DNA of 35,698 nt from an uncultured Opitutia bacterium. Lineage in GTDB: Bacteria > Verrucomicrobiota > Verrucomicrobiia > Opitutales > UBA953. The first letter of the stretch is position 1; each line of letters opens with the position of its first letter. Below are positions 7,570 to 14,975 of the stretch, in pieces. The notes below the pieces were generated by a model. It saw only the letters and a list, made by a program, of their open reading frames with translations. It was not told the origin of the DNA and did not search any database. The translations under genes were made by a program, and so were the position numbers. The stretch is from positions 1 to 35,698 of the forward strand of contig CAIKWA010000151.1 of assembly GCA_903831005.1 (NCBI GenBank), in the 5' to 3' direction.

Positions 7570-10143
7570 ATGCGTTTGCGGGGAGTTTCCCTGCATCCAG
7601 TGGAAAAGGAAACCCCGATGCAGCGGCAGTACCGCGAGTTTCGTGAGAAGCTCGCGACAGGGACGATCCTGCTTTTTCGCTTAGGTGACTTCTATGAGGT
7701 TTTCGGCGAAGACGCCGTTGTCGCGGCCAAGGTCCTCGGGCTGACGCTTACGAAGCGACACGAGACACCGATGGCCGGCTTGCCGCACCATGCCGCGCCG
7801 GCCTATGTGAACCGGCTTCTGGCCGCTGGCTGGAAGGTCGCTATCTGCGATCAGCTCGAAGCGCCGGTCGCTGGTAAGCTGGTGCGCCGAGGCCTGACGC
7901 GTATTCTGACTCCGGGTACGGCACTTGAAGATTCTCAGCTCGATTCGCGTCGGGGTAACTACCTGGCGGCGATTTCCTGGGATAAGCAGGGCTGGCATGC
8001 TTCCTGGCTTGATGTCTCAACCGCTGATTTCCGACTGGCGACGGACGTCTCTCCTTCGCGCCTGCTGCCGTTGCTGCACTCAGTCTCGCCCCGTGAGATT
8101 ATCCTTCCCGAGGGCCTCGAACCTCCCGCAGAGCATCGGGAAGCACTGGAGGTCTTCCTGCAGGGTAGGGCCGTTTCCCGTTTGCCGGGGTGGAATTTCG
8201 ATGGCATCGCCGGTGCTCGGCTTGTCGCTCAGACTCTCTCCGTTCATGGCCTCGCGGGTTTTGGTCTAACCGAAGAACACCCGGCCTTGGGCGTGGCAGG
8301 AGCCGTGCTCGGTTACGTCACCGACTCGCTTTGCGATCGCCCGAAGAATCTCTTCCGCCTGATTGAGACTAAACTAGGTTCGTCCGTGCTGCTGGATGCG
8401 GCCTCCTCTCGTAACCTTGAGCTCTTCGTTTCCTCCAATGGTTCGCGTGAAGGTTCGTTGCTTGAGACCATCGACCGCACCGAGACACCCTCAGGGGCTC
8501 GCTTGTTGGCGTTGTGGCTAGCTGAGCCGTCGACCGACCTCACCCGTATCGCCCAGCGCCAGAATACCGTCGGGGAATTCTTTAAGCACCCTGGTGCCTC
8601 GTCTCGTGTGGGCGAAGCCCTGCGCGGCGTCCGCGACATCGCGCGCATCCTTGCCCGGTTGCAAAACCGGCTGCGCAATCCGCGTGAACTCGGCGGGGTC
8701 CGTGACACCCTCCGCACTTTGCCTCCGATCCGCGAAGAACTCTTAGCGCTTCCGGGCGGCGCCCTCGCTGAACAGGCTGGCCGAATCAATCTGGAGCCGG
8801 AACTGCTCGTGCGTCTGGAAGCGGCCTTGGGCGACGAGCTTCCGGTCGACTTGAGTGAAGGGGGTGCCCTGCGCACGGGTTTCGACGCTGAACTGGATCG
8901 CCTCCGCTCGCTCGCCTCGGACAGCAAAGGCTGGATTGCCGAGTTCGAGCGTAATGAACAGAGCCGGACCGGTATCAAGTCACTGAAAGTCCGTTACAAC
9001 GGTGCCTTTGGCTACGCCATCGAGATCACCAAGGCCAACCTCGCCGCCGTGCCGGCCGATTATATCCGTAAGCAAACTATGGTGAACGCCGAGCGCTTCA
9101 CCACCGAAGAACTCCGGACCAAGGAACGCGAGGTCCTGCGGGCCGACGAACAGGCACTCGCCCGCGAAACTGAACTCTTCCAAGCCCTGCTCGTCGAAGT
9201 GATTGCTCGAACAGAGTCTTTGTTGGCCACCGCCCAAACGGTCGCCGAGGTTGATATCGTCCGCGGCTGGGCGGAGCTCGCTCGCGAGGCTAACTGGACC
9301 AAGCCCGTCGTTGATGATTCGGATTCCCTAGAGATTGAGCAAGGACGCCATCCGGTTGTGGAACGTATGCTGCAAGCCCGTCCAGGTGCCGGATCATTCG
9401 TCCCTAACGACACACGCCTGAGCAGCACCGGCGAGCAGATTGCCTTGCTCACCGGGCCAAACATGGCCGGTAAGTCCACCTACATCCGCCAGGTTGCGTT
9501 GATCGCCTTGCTCGCCCATCTTGGTTGCTGGGTGCCGGCCGCCACTGCGCGGATTGGCCTTGTCGACCGGATTTTCTGCCGTGTCGGCGCTTCCGACGAA
9601 CTCTCGCGCGGCAACTCGACCTTCATGGTTGAGATGAATGAAACGTCTAACATCCTTAACAATGCCACGACCTGTTCCTTGGTGGTGCTGGATGAGATTG
9701 GTCGCGGCACGAGCACCTACGATGGGATCAGTATTGCTTGGGCTGTGGCCGAGCATCTCCACGGCGGAGCTCAAGCTGGGCCGCGTACGCTTTTCGCAAC
9801 CCACTATCACGAGCTGACCAAACTGGCCGACTCTATGCCGCGCCTCCGCAACTGGTCGGTCGCCGTCAAGGAGTGGAAGGATGAGATCGTCTTCGTGCGT
9901 CGGGTAGTCCCGGGGGCCGCTGACCGTTCTTATGGGATTCAGGTCGCCCGTCTGGCTGGTATGCCGCCAGCGGTCGTCCAGCGAGCCCGGGAAATTCTGG
10001 CTGGCCTCGAGGCAGGCTCAGGCTTGCCGGCTAAGGCCTTACCGATGGGGGGAGTATCCATGCCAGCCGCTGAGCCCAAGAAGCCCGCTGCGCCCAAGCC
10101 ACGGGCTCAGGAAGCTGGTCCAGAACTCGATCTGTTCGCTTAG
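7570..10143 (+). CDS. mutS: DNA mismatch repair protein MutS
   Basis: Recognises mispairs and small loops. The mismatch-binding domain has LLFRLGDFYEVFGEDA with the Phe-x-Glu wedge. Connector, lever and clamp domains follow, then the ABC-type ATPase with Walker A TGPNMAGKSTYIRQ (about residues 628-641), EMNETSNIL and DEIGRGTSTYDG. The C-terminus ELDLFA looks like the beta-clamp-binding motif. The start is uncertain: GTG 7543, TTG 7564, ATG 7570, GTG 7600 and ATG 7618 are in frame. ATG 7570 is chosen because family homology begins just after it (near ETPMQRQY) and it is the best codon; no Shine-Dalgarno sequence decides. It ends in a 4-base convergent overlap with the next gene. Confidence 0.96.
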   Translation: MRLRGVSLHPVEKETPMQRQYREFREKLATGTILLFRLGDFYEVFGEDAVVAAKVLGLTLTKRHETPMAGLPHHAAPAYVNRLLAAGWKVAICDQLEAPVAGKLVRRGLTRILTPGTALEDSQLDSRRGNYLAAISWDKQGWHASWLDVSTADFRLATDVSPSRLLPLLHSVSPREIILPEGLEPPAEHREALEVFLQGRAVSRLPGWNFDGIAGARLVAQTLSVHGLAGFGLTEEHPALGVAGAVLGYVTDSLCDRPKNLFRLIETKLGSSVLLDAASSRNLELFVSSNGSREGSLLETIDRTETPSGARLLALWLAEPSTDLTRIAQRQNTVGEFFKHPGASSRVGEALRGVRDIARILARLQNRLRNPRELGGVRDTLRTLPPIREELLALPGGALAEQAGRINLEPELLVRLEAALGDELPVDLSEGGALRTGFDAELDRLRSLASDSKGWIAEFERNEQSRTGIKSLKVRYNGAFGYAIEITKANLAAVPADYIRKQTMVNAERFTTEELRTKEREVLRADEQALARETELFQALLVEVIARTESLLATAQTVAEVDIVRGWAELAREANWTKPVVDDSDSLEIEQGRHPVVERMLQARPGAGSFVPNDTRLSSTGEQIALLTGPNMAGKSTYIRQVALIALLAHLGCWVPAATARIGLVDRIFCRVGASDELSRGNSTFMVEMNETSNILNNATTCSLVVLDEIGRGTSTYDGISIAWAVAEHLHGGAQAGPRTLFATHYHELTKLADSMPRLRNWSVAVKEWKDEIVFVRRVVPGAADRSYGIQVARLAGMPPAVVQRAREILAGLEAGSGLPAKALPMGGVSMPAAEPKKPAAPKPRAQEAGPELDLFA

Positions 10144-10835
10144 ATCCGCTCGTTCCACTCGCGCGACGCAAATTTCCCCCACGTACCTTCGTGGTCGAAC
10201 TGATTGTAGGTCGGTTCTGGTACGGGGACGGCTGGGCTTTGCAGGACGGTGCCCAGGGTCTGCACGAAGTCCTTCTCGAAGCGCCGCCAATCGCAGCCAG
10301 GTAGGAAAGGACGCCAGATATAGCCTTCGATGAGTAAGCCGTTGCGGGTGCGTTTCTGGGCGGCTCCGGCCACCTTGCGAGCGTCGTCGCTCCGGACCAG
10401 GTCGTTCGGTTCGGCACGTCGCGCGCAATCGTCGGGCGACTGGAAGTCACGGTTACCCGCTGGCATGGGTGCCAGCTTTACCGGCTGACCTTGAAGCAAG
10501 AGGGTCTGCAGTAGGGCTTCGTGCACGGCGGCATAGCTGGCCATCGCATCGGCTTTAAAGAGAGGATGGCCCGCAGGGATTACCAAGGCAAAGGTCCAAT
10601 CGTCTAAATGAGAAACCAGACCGCCTCCGGTACAACGACGGACCAGCGGGTAGCGAGCAGGGACGATTTCGCGATACTTGGCCCAAGACTGTGACACGCC
10701 GAAGGTGAAGGCGGGGGCCGACCAAGCATAGGCGCGAAAGCGGATATTCTTGGGGGCGGGATAGGACTCCAGCAGCATCAAGTCCGCCGCCATGTTGGCG
10801 ACGGCGTCGGCGGCTTGGCGTGGGAGAACGTCCAT
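10140..10835 (-). CDS. Lipoyl/octanoyl transferase family protein (LipM/LplA-like)
   Basis: A 231-residue BPL/LplA/LipB-fold protein that attaches lipoate or octanoate to lipoyl domains. Motifs: RRCTGGGLVSHLDDWTFALVIP (residues 66-87, the RRxSGGGxVxH motif) and KVAGAAQKRTRNGLLIEG (154-171, the K-x-x-G-x-AQ motif). Cys137 in SPDDCARR lies at the position of the catalytic Cys of LipM octanoyltransferases, just ahead of the Lys motif. That favours a LipM-like transferase over an ATP-using ligase, but the two cannot be separated by eye. ATG at 10835 is 2 bases after the RmlD-like gene stop, so the two form one unit. Confidence 0.82.
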   Translation of the reverse strand: MDVLPRQAADAVANMAADLMLLESYPAPKNIRFRAYAWSAPAFTFGVSQSWAKYREIVPARYPLVRRCTGGGLVSHLDDWTFALVIPAGHPLFKADAMASYAAVHEALLQTLLLQGQPVKLAPMPAGNRDFQSPDDCARRAEPNDLVRSDDARKVAGAAQKRTRNGLLIEGYIWRPFLPGCDWRRFEKDFVQTLGTVLQSPAVPVPEPTYNQFDHEGTWGKFASREWNERI

Positions 10836-10837
10836 AC

Positions 10838-11803
10838 TTAGAAGTCTATGCCCTTTTCCAGCCGACGCACGACCTTTCGGCCGGTCTCTTTTTCATACCA
10901 TTCCTCACAGCCTCGGGGAATACGCAGTGACGCGAGTTGTTCCTCAAAGGATTGGGCGGCGGTGCGGAGCTTGCCCGCTAAGGGGTGCAGACGCAGGCTG
11001 AGGTCTCGCGGTCGAGTCGCGGCGGAGGGGACTTCCGCTCGGCTAATCGCACGTACGAAAGTGTCGATATCGAGTCCGAAATGCCGGGCGATCCGGACGC
11101 CAATCTCGTGCCGACTCATCGCTTCGGTGCCTGCCCAGTGGTAGAGTCCGGAGAGGTTGGCGCGCTCGCACAACTCGATGGTCACGTCGGCGAGATTCGA
11201 CACCTCGACGGGCTGGCGAATCTCGTCGGTAAATAAAGTGGCCGGCTTACCTTCCTTCCACGAAGCGAAGAGACGTTCATGCAGTCCGCGATCTCCGCCG
11301 GGCGAGTTGCCGATAATCGGTGACGTACGTAGGACAGCGGCATGCTCACGACCATAACGGAGAACCTCGATTTCGGCGGCCGCTTTGGTTTCGCCGTAGA
11401 GGTTGAGCGGGGCGGGCTGATCGGTATGCTGATAGCTACCCGCGATGCCGTCGAAGACGGTATCGGTCGAAAGGTGGACGAGTTTCGCGCCGAGGTGGAA
11501 GCATAGCTGGGCGAGCTTTCTGGGCACCTCGGTGTTGAGGGCCTTCGCGTGCGCGGGGTCGGCCAGGCAGGCTTCGATCGTCGGCTTAGCAGCGCAATGC
11601 ACGACCGCTTGTGGAAACTCCTCCAGTAGGAGGGCTTCGAGGGCGGCCTCGGAGCATAGGTCGAACGTCCTTGCCTGCGCCACGCCCGGAATCGTCGGTG
11701 CGCGCGACCCGCCGAGCGCCACGACTTCGTGTCCGCGTCGCAAAGCGGCGAGGCAAACCTCACGACCAAGGAATCCGGAGGCGCCCGTGACGACGAGTTT
11801 CAT
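10838..11803 (-). CDS. RmlD-like NAD(P)-dependent sugar-nucleotide reductase
   Basis: Extended short-chain dehydrogenase of the RmlD substrate-binding type, 321 residues. The Rossmann motif GASGFLG is at residues 7-13, then LSTDTVFDG (111-119) and the catalytic YGETK with Tyr136 and Lys140. The closest named functions are dTDP-4-dehydrorhamnose reductase and MAT2B-like proteins; no other rml genes are nearby, so the substrate is open. It heads a two-gene unit with the lipoyl-transferase gene and is divergent from hisC. It has a TTGCCA box exactly 35 bases upstream of its ATG and no Shine-Dalgarno sequence. Confidence 0.82.
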   Translation of the reverse strand: MKLVVTGASGFLGREVCLAALRRGHEVVALGGSRAPTIPGVAQARTFDLCSEAALEALLLEEFPQAVVHCAAKPTIEACLADPAHAKALNTEVPRKLAQLCFHLGAKLVHLSTDTVFDGIAGSYQHTDQPAPLNLYGETKAAAEIEVLRYGREHAAVLRTSPIIGNSPGGDRGLHERLFASWKEGKPATLFTDEIRQPVEVSNLADVTIELCERANLSGLYHWAGTEAMSRHEIGVRIARHFGLDIDTFVRAISRAEVPSAATRPRDLSLRLHPLAGKLRTAAQSFEEQLASLRIPRGCEEWYEKETGRKVVRRLEKGIDF

Positions 11804-11809
11804 GGTGCA

Positions 11810-11838
11810 CGCTTAAACTTCGGCAGTGCCTGTGGCAA
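11810..11838 (-). promoter_or_regulatory. Candidate promoter of the RmlD-like gene
   Basis: TTGCCA (11838-11833), 17-base spacer, TAAGCG (11815-11810), then 6 bases to the ATG at 11803. Clear example of the start-codon-at-+1 geometry. Confidence 0.45.
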
Positions 11839-11861
11839 GCGGGGAGGGCGGTCGCTCACGC

Positions 11862-11890
11862 TTGCAAATCTCGCCAACACTTGCATTGAT
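11862..11890 (+). promoter_or_regulatory. Candidate hisC promoter
   Basis: TTGCAA (11862-11867), 17 bases, ATTGAT (11885-11890), then 10 bases to the ATG at 11901. The predicted leader is only about 4 bases and has no Shine-Dalgarno sequence. Confidence 0.4.
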
Positions 11891-11900
11891 TGCCTTATTC

Positions 11901-12989
11901 ATGGCTTCCTATTCAGACCTAGCCAATCGGCCTGTCCTCACCCAGCCCGTCTATGAGGCCGGCCGTCCCATCGAGGTCGTCGCCCGTGAGTTCGGCCTAG
12001 ATCCCACGGCCGTCATCAAGCTCGCGTCCAATGAGAATCCGCTAGGACCGTCTCCTCTTGGCTTGGCCGCGGCCCACAAGGCCCTCGATCACTGTCACCT
12101 CTATCCTGATGGCGGTTGCACCTTCCTGCGCGAGAAGCTGGCCAAGAAGTGGTCGTTGGAGCCGACCAACTTCGTCATCGGTAACGGTTCGAACGAGGTG
12201 ATGATTCTGCTCGCGCAAGCCTTCCTTCGCCCGGGTGATGAAGTCGTCTTCGGTTCCCAGGCCTTCATCGTCTATAAGCTCTCGACGATGCTTTTTGGGG
12301 CGACGGCGGTCGAAGTCCCGATGCCAGGTTATCGTCATGATCTTCAGGCCATGCGCGCCGCGGTCACCTCTAAGACCCGCATCGTTTTCCTGGCTAGCCC
12401 GAATAATCCTACCGGAGGCACCGACGAACCGGCCGACATCCTGGCCTTCGCCGAATCATTGCCGGAGGATGTGATCTTCTGTCTCGACGAAGCCTACACG
12501 GAATACCTCGAAGCCTCGGCCGATCTCCGCCCACTCATGAAGGCTGGTCGCAAGGTCGTGCTCTCCCGCACCTTCTCCAAGGCCTATGGCCTCGCGGGCC
12601 TGCGCGTAGGCTACCTGATGGGCTCGCCTGAGGTCTGCGGTTTGCTCAATCGCGTCCGCCAGCCTTTCAATGTCAACCTGCCTGCCCTTGCTGCCGCTGA
12701 AGCCGCCCTTGATGACGATGCGTTCGTGCGTCGAACGCGGGAGGTCAACGCTGCCGGAATCGCCCAGTTGTCCGCCGGACTTAAGAAACTCGGTTTCGCC
12801 TATATCGACGGTAAGGCCAACTTCCTCGCTACGCAGGTCCCGAAGGCCGAAGAAGCTTTTACCGTCCTGCAGAAAGCGGGCGTCATCGTCCGACCTCTCC
12901 GCGGTTACGGCATGACCGGCTGGCTGCGTCTCACTGTCGGTACCGAAGCCCAGAACGCCCGCCTGCTGGCTGAACTCGCCAAGCTCTAA
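11901..12989 (+). CDS. hisC: Histidinol-phosphate aminotransferase
   Basis: PLP-dependent class I/II aminotransferase for the seventh step of histidine synthesis (imidazole acetol phosphate to histidinol phosphate). Family motifs: IKLASNENPLGPSP near the N-terminus, LYPDGG, GNGSNEVM, ASPNNPTGG, DEAYTEY, and the PLP lysine in SRTFSKAYGLAGLRVGY (about Lys227). It ends with the substrate-loop arginines in RGYGMTGWLRLTVG. The frame is open further upstream to 11826, but the ATG at 11901 gives the normal N-terminus and 362 residues. It is 2 bases from the Minf_1886-type gene, so they are co-transcribed. hisF is at 18890-19648; the his genes are scattered. Confidence 0.93.
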   Translation: MASYSDLANRPVLTQPVYEAGRPIEVVAREFGLDPTAVIKLASNENPLGPSPLGLAAAHKALDHCHLYPDGGCTFLREKLAKKWSLEPTNFVIGNGSNEVMILLAQAFLRPGDEVVFGSQAFIVYKLSTMLFGATAVEVPMPGYRHDLQAMRAAVTSKTRIVFLASPNNPTGGTDEPADILAFAESLPEDVIFCLDEAYTEYLEASADLRPLMKAGRKVVLSRTFSKAYGLAGLRVGYLMGSPEVCGLLNRVRQPFNVNLPALAAAEAALDDDAFVRRTREVNAAGIAQLSAGLKKLGFAYIDGKANFLATQVPKAEEAFTVLQKAGVIVRPLRGYGMTGWLRLTVGTEAQNARLLAELAKL

Positions 12990-12991
12990 CC

Positions 12992-13384
12992 ATGGATTTC
13001 GACGAAGCTGTCCGCCTCATCCGCCAGAAGGATTCCCGTTATCAGCCTCAAGCGTATGACGTTGTGCGCGTGGGACTCGATCACGCGCAGAAACTCATCC
13101 ATGGTGAGCCGAAGAAAGGCAAGAGCACCGTGAACCGCCATGTGAGCGGCCCGCAGTTGCTTGAAGGGTTCCGACAGCACGTTCTGGAGACGTATGGCCC
13201 GATGGCCTATCCGCTCCTGCATAACTGGGGGCTGCGCAAGTCGGCCGACGTCGGTAACATCGTCTTCAATATCATCGAGACAGGGCTGTTCGGTCGTTCG
13301 CCTGAGGATAACCTCGAGGACTTCAAGGAAGTCTACGACTTTAAGGACGTCTTCCAGAAGCCGTTCGAACCGAAGTCGAATTAA
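12992..13384 (+). CDS. Minf_1886 family protein (function unknown)
   Basis: 130 residues, recognised as the short conserved protein of planctomycetes and verrucomicrobia named after Methylacidiphilum Minf_1886. Family features: FDEAVRLIRQKDSRYQPQAY, then a central HVSGPQLLEGFRQHVLETYGPMAYPLLHNWGLRKSADVGNIVFNIIE. No signal peptide, membrane segment or catalytic signature is visible; it is predicted cytosolic. It begins 2 bases after hisC. It ends immediately next to the end of the convergent HAD-DciA gene, with no base between the two stop codons. Confidence 0.85.
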   Translation: MDFDEAVRLIRQKDSRYQPQAYDVVRVGLDHAQKLIHGEPKKGKSTVNRHVSGPQLLEGFRQHVLETYGPMAYPLLHNWGLRKSADVGNIVFNIIETGLFGRSPEDNLEDFKEVYDFKDVFQKPFEPKSN

Positions 13385-14440
13385 TCACGCGTTCACAAAG
13401 CTGATGGATCGGACTTCCTGGCATCCGCGCAGGAGTCTAATCTTGGCCAGCATTGCCCGCTCGTGGAAGCGGATCTCCGACTTAATCACGGAGTTCTCGC
13501 ACTGGACGACGAGCTTACCTCCCTCCAGGACCCTCAGGGGGGCTGAGCGCTTGGCTAACTTGACCGGTAGTAGTTCCAGCCAATGGGCTACGATGGCCGT
13601 CTCTGGTACGGGCTTGTCGAGGCGCAGCTTCTTGAAAGCGTCCTGCACCGCGTCGTCGATCGTCTTCATCGCGCGATCGGTGGAGCGCCCGCGGTCCTCC
13701 GGCAGGCCGCGCAGGTTGGCCAGGAGATTCTGGACAGTCCGTGAGAACTTTCCTTTGAGTTTTCCTTCGGTCAGTAAAGCCCGAATCGCATAGGGCGCTT
13801 CAGAAATCTTCTCGTTGCGCAGACAGCGATCGGGAGCGTGCGCACCGCCGACGACCACACCAGTGGCGCCGGCATCACGAGCCCCTTCGCCGTCTTCCGT
13901 CGGGCTATCGCCAAAGTGCACGAGGCCAGAGACCGATCCGCCGAGCGCCCGGGCCGCCTGTCCAAAGGCCTTGGGGTCAGGTTTGGAATGCCCGGTGTCT
14001 TCGGAGAGGAAGATGCCATCTAGGTGTCGCGTCAGTCCATGGCCTTCGAGGACCTTACGCATCCGGCCGTCCGCGTTGGAAAGTACCCCGACCTTCACGC
14101 CGAGGAAGCGGATGGCGGAGATTGCCTGCAGTGATCCTGGGGCTAGGCGCCAGGATTCGGGGCGCGCGAAGGCTTCCCAGCATTCCTTGAAGACGGCGTC
14201 TATTTTAGAAGACGGGAGGGCCGGCCCGAAGCAACGCTGCACGACTTCCTTCCAGAAGACTTCGGGTTTGGCGTTCTTCGGTCCACCCTTGAACGCCAAC
14301 GGGAACGACGCATCAAGCACGGCGGACTCAATCTCGATACCGTGTCGCTTCGCGCAGGCCGCATACACCGCGCCGACCGAAGGGTGCGGGAAGAGCAGGG
14401 TGCCTGCTAGGTCGAAAGTGACGGCTTGGACGCGGGCCAT
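13385..14440 (-). CDS. HAD-like hydrolase fused to a DciA (DUF721) domain
   Basis: One 351-residue reading frame with two parts. Residues 1-225 are a HAD fold of the REG-2/HDHD3-like subclass: motif I FDLAGTL (Asp10, but Ala12 in place of the second Asp), motif II VLSN (Ser121), motif III GHSKPDP (Lys153) and motif IV HFGDSPTEDGEGARDAG (Asp178, Asp183). Residues ~231-351 match DUF721/DciA, the replicative-helicase loader found in bacteria without DnaC: LLANLRGLPEDRGR, HWLELLPVKLAKRSAPLRV, GGKLVVQCENSVIKSEI. No ATG, GTG or TTG lies at the domain junction, so separate translation of the DciA part is not evident. ATG at 14440. The HAD and DUF721 calls are firm; what the fusion means is open. Confidence 0.82.
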   Translation of the reverse strand: MARVQAVTFDLAGTLLFPHPSVGAVYAACAKRHGIEIESAVLDASFPLAFKGGPKNAKPEVFWKEVVQRCFGPALPSSKIDAVFKECWEAFARPESWRLAPGSLQAISAIRFLGVKVGVLSNADGRMRKVLEGHGLTRHLDGIFLSEDTGHSKPDPKAFGQAARALGGSVSGLVHFGDSPTEDGEGARDAGATGVVVGGAHAPDRCLRNEKISEAPYAIRALLTEGKLKGKFSRTVQNLLANLRGLPEDRGRSTDRAMKTIDDAVQDAFKKLRLDKPVPETAIVAHWLELLPVKLAKRSAPLRVLEGGKLVVQCENSVIKSEIRFHERAMLAKIRLLRGCQEVRSISFVNA

Positions 14441-14446
14441 TGGGTG

Positions 14447-14475
14447 AAGGGAGTCGTGCTGACCTCAAAGGTCAA
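14447..14475 (-). promoter_or_regulatory. Candidate HAD-DciA promoter
   Basis: TTGACC (14475-14470) starts exactly 35 bases before the ATG at 14440; the -10 region is weak (TCCCTT). The -35 box is one arm of the inverted repeat at 14460-14474. Confidence 0.35.
14460..14474. promoter_or_regulatory. Perfect inverted repeat, possible operator
   Basis: TGACCT-CAA-AGGTCA, 6-base arms and a 3-base centre, lies in the divergent region between HAD-DciA and the lipoprotein gene and covers the candidate -35 box of HAD-DciA. A dimeric regulator could bind here; short palindromes also occur by chance. Confidence 0.3.
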
Positions 14476-14496
14476 CTGGTCCCATCATGTCCCTGC

Positions 14497-14523
14497 TTGT
14501 CCCGGAGCGAGAACGGGTAATAA
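14497..14523 (+). promoter_or_regulatory. Candidate promoter of the small lipoprotein gene
   Basis: TTGTCC (14497-14502), 15 bases, TAATAA (14518-14523), then 7 bases to the ATG at 14531. No Shine-Dalgarno sequence. Confidence 0.4.
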
Positions 14524-14530
14524 ACAAGTT

Positions 14531-14968
14531 ATGCACCGACTGAGGCCGTCCGTCTTAAGCATCTTGGGCTGTCTTTGGCTAGGCCTGGTCGCTTGTTCCG
14601 TCGGCCCCCCTAAGCCCATGCTCATCCGAAGTATCTACGTCGAAGAGGCTCCCGGAACCTTGGTGCCTGATTTGGCACAGTACTCCGCCGTCATTCATGA
14701 CACATCCGTGCGGGTTCTGGAAGATCTCGGCTATGTCGCTGCCATGGAGCCAGCTCGCGCCGATGCGATCCTTCATGCCGTTTGGATGATCAGACCACCC
14801 GCCACGGGAACGCCTCCCGGCCACGTGACACTCAAGCTGACCATCATGGCTCGCGACGGAAAAACCCTGCACGTCGTCGAAGCTGTCACCGATATGCCTG
14901 CCAGCTTCCTGAGTCAGGCAAGGCTCGCGGATCTCATTCGGACCAAGCTCGGAATGATCACGCGTTAA
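14531..14968 (+). CDS. Small predicted lipoprotein, function unknown
   Basis: 145 residues with a lipoprotein signal peptide: positive MHRLRPS, hydrophobic core LSILGCLWLGL, and lipobox LVAC with Cys22 followed by Ser, so probably an outer-membrane lipoprotein. The mature part holds a small alpha/beta-looking domain (DTSVRVLEDLGYVAAMEPARADAILHAVWMI then VTLKLTIMARDGK). It resembles small periplasmic lipoproteins that build a variable part from a nucleated domain, but I cannot name a family. The ATG at 14531 is chosen because it starts the signal peptide; the frame runs back to 14426 into the divergent HAD-DciA start. It ends 7 bases before the end of panE. Confidence 0.7.
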   Translation: MHRLRPSVLSILGCLWLGLVACSVGPPKPMLIRSIYVEEAPGTLVPDLAQYSAVIHDTSVRVLEDLGYVAAMEPARADAILHAVWMIRPPATGTPPGHVTLKLTIMARDGKTLHVVEAVTDMPASFLSQARLADLIRTKLGMITR

Positions 14969-14975
14969 CTGATGA

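Noticed and set aside
6394-7596. 400-codon open frame opposite phoH
   Set aside because: Entirely antisense to a gene with clear PIN and PhoH motifs; composition is typical of a shadow frame.
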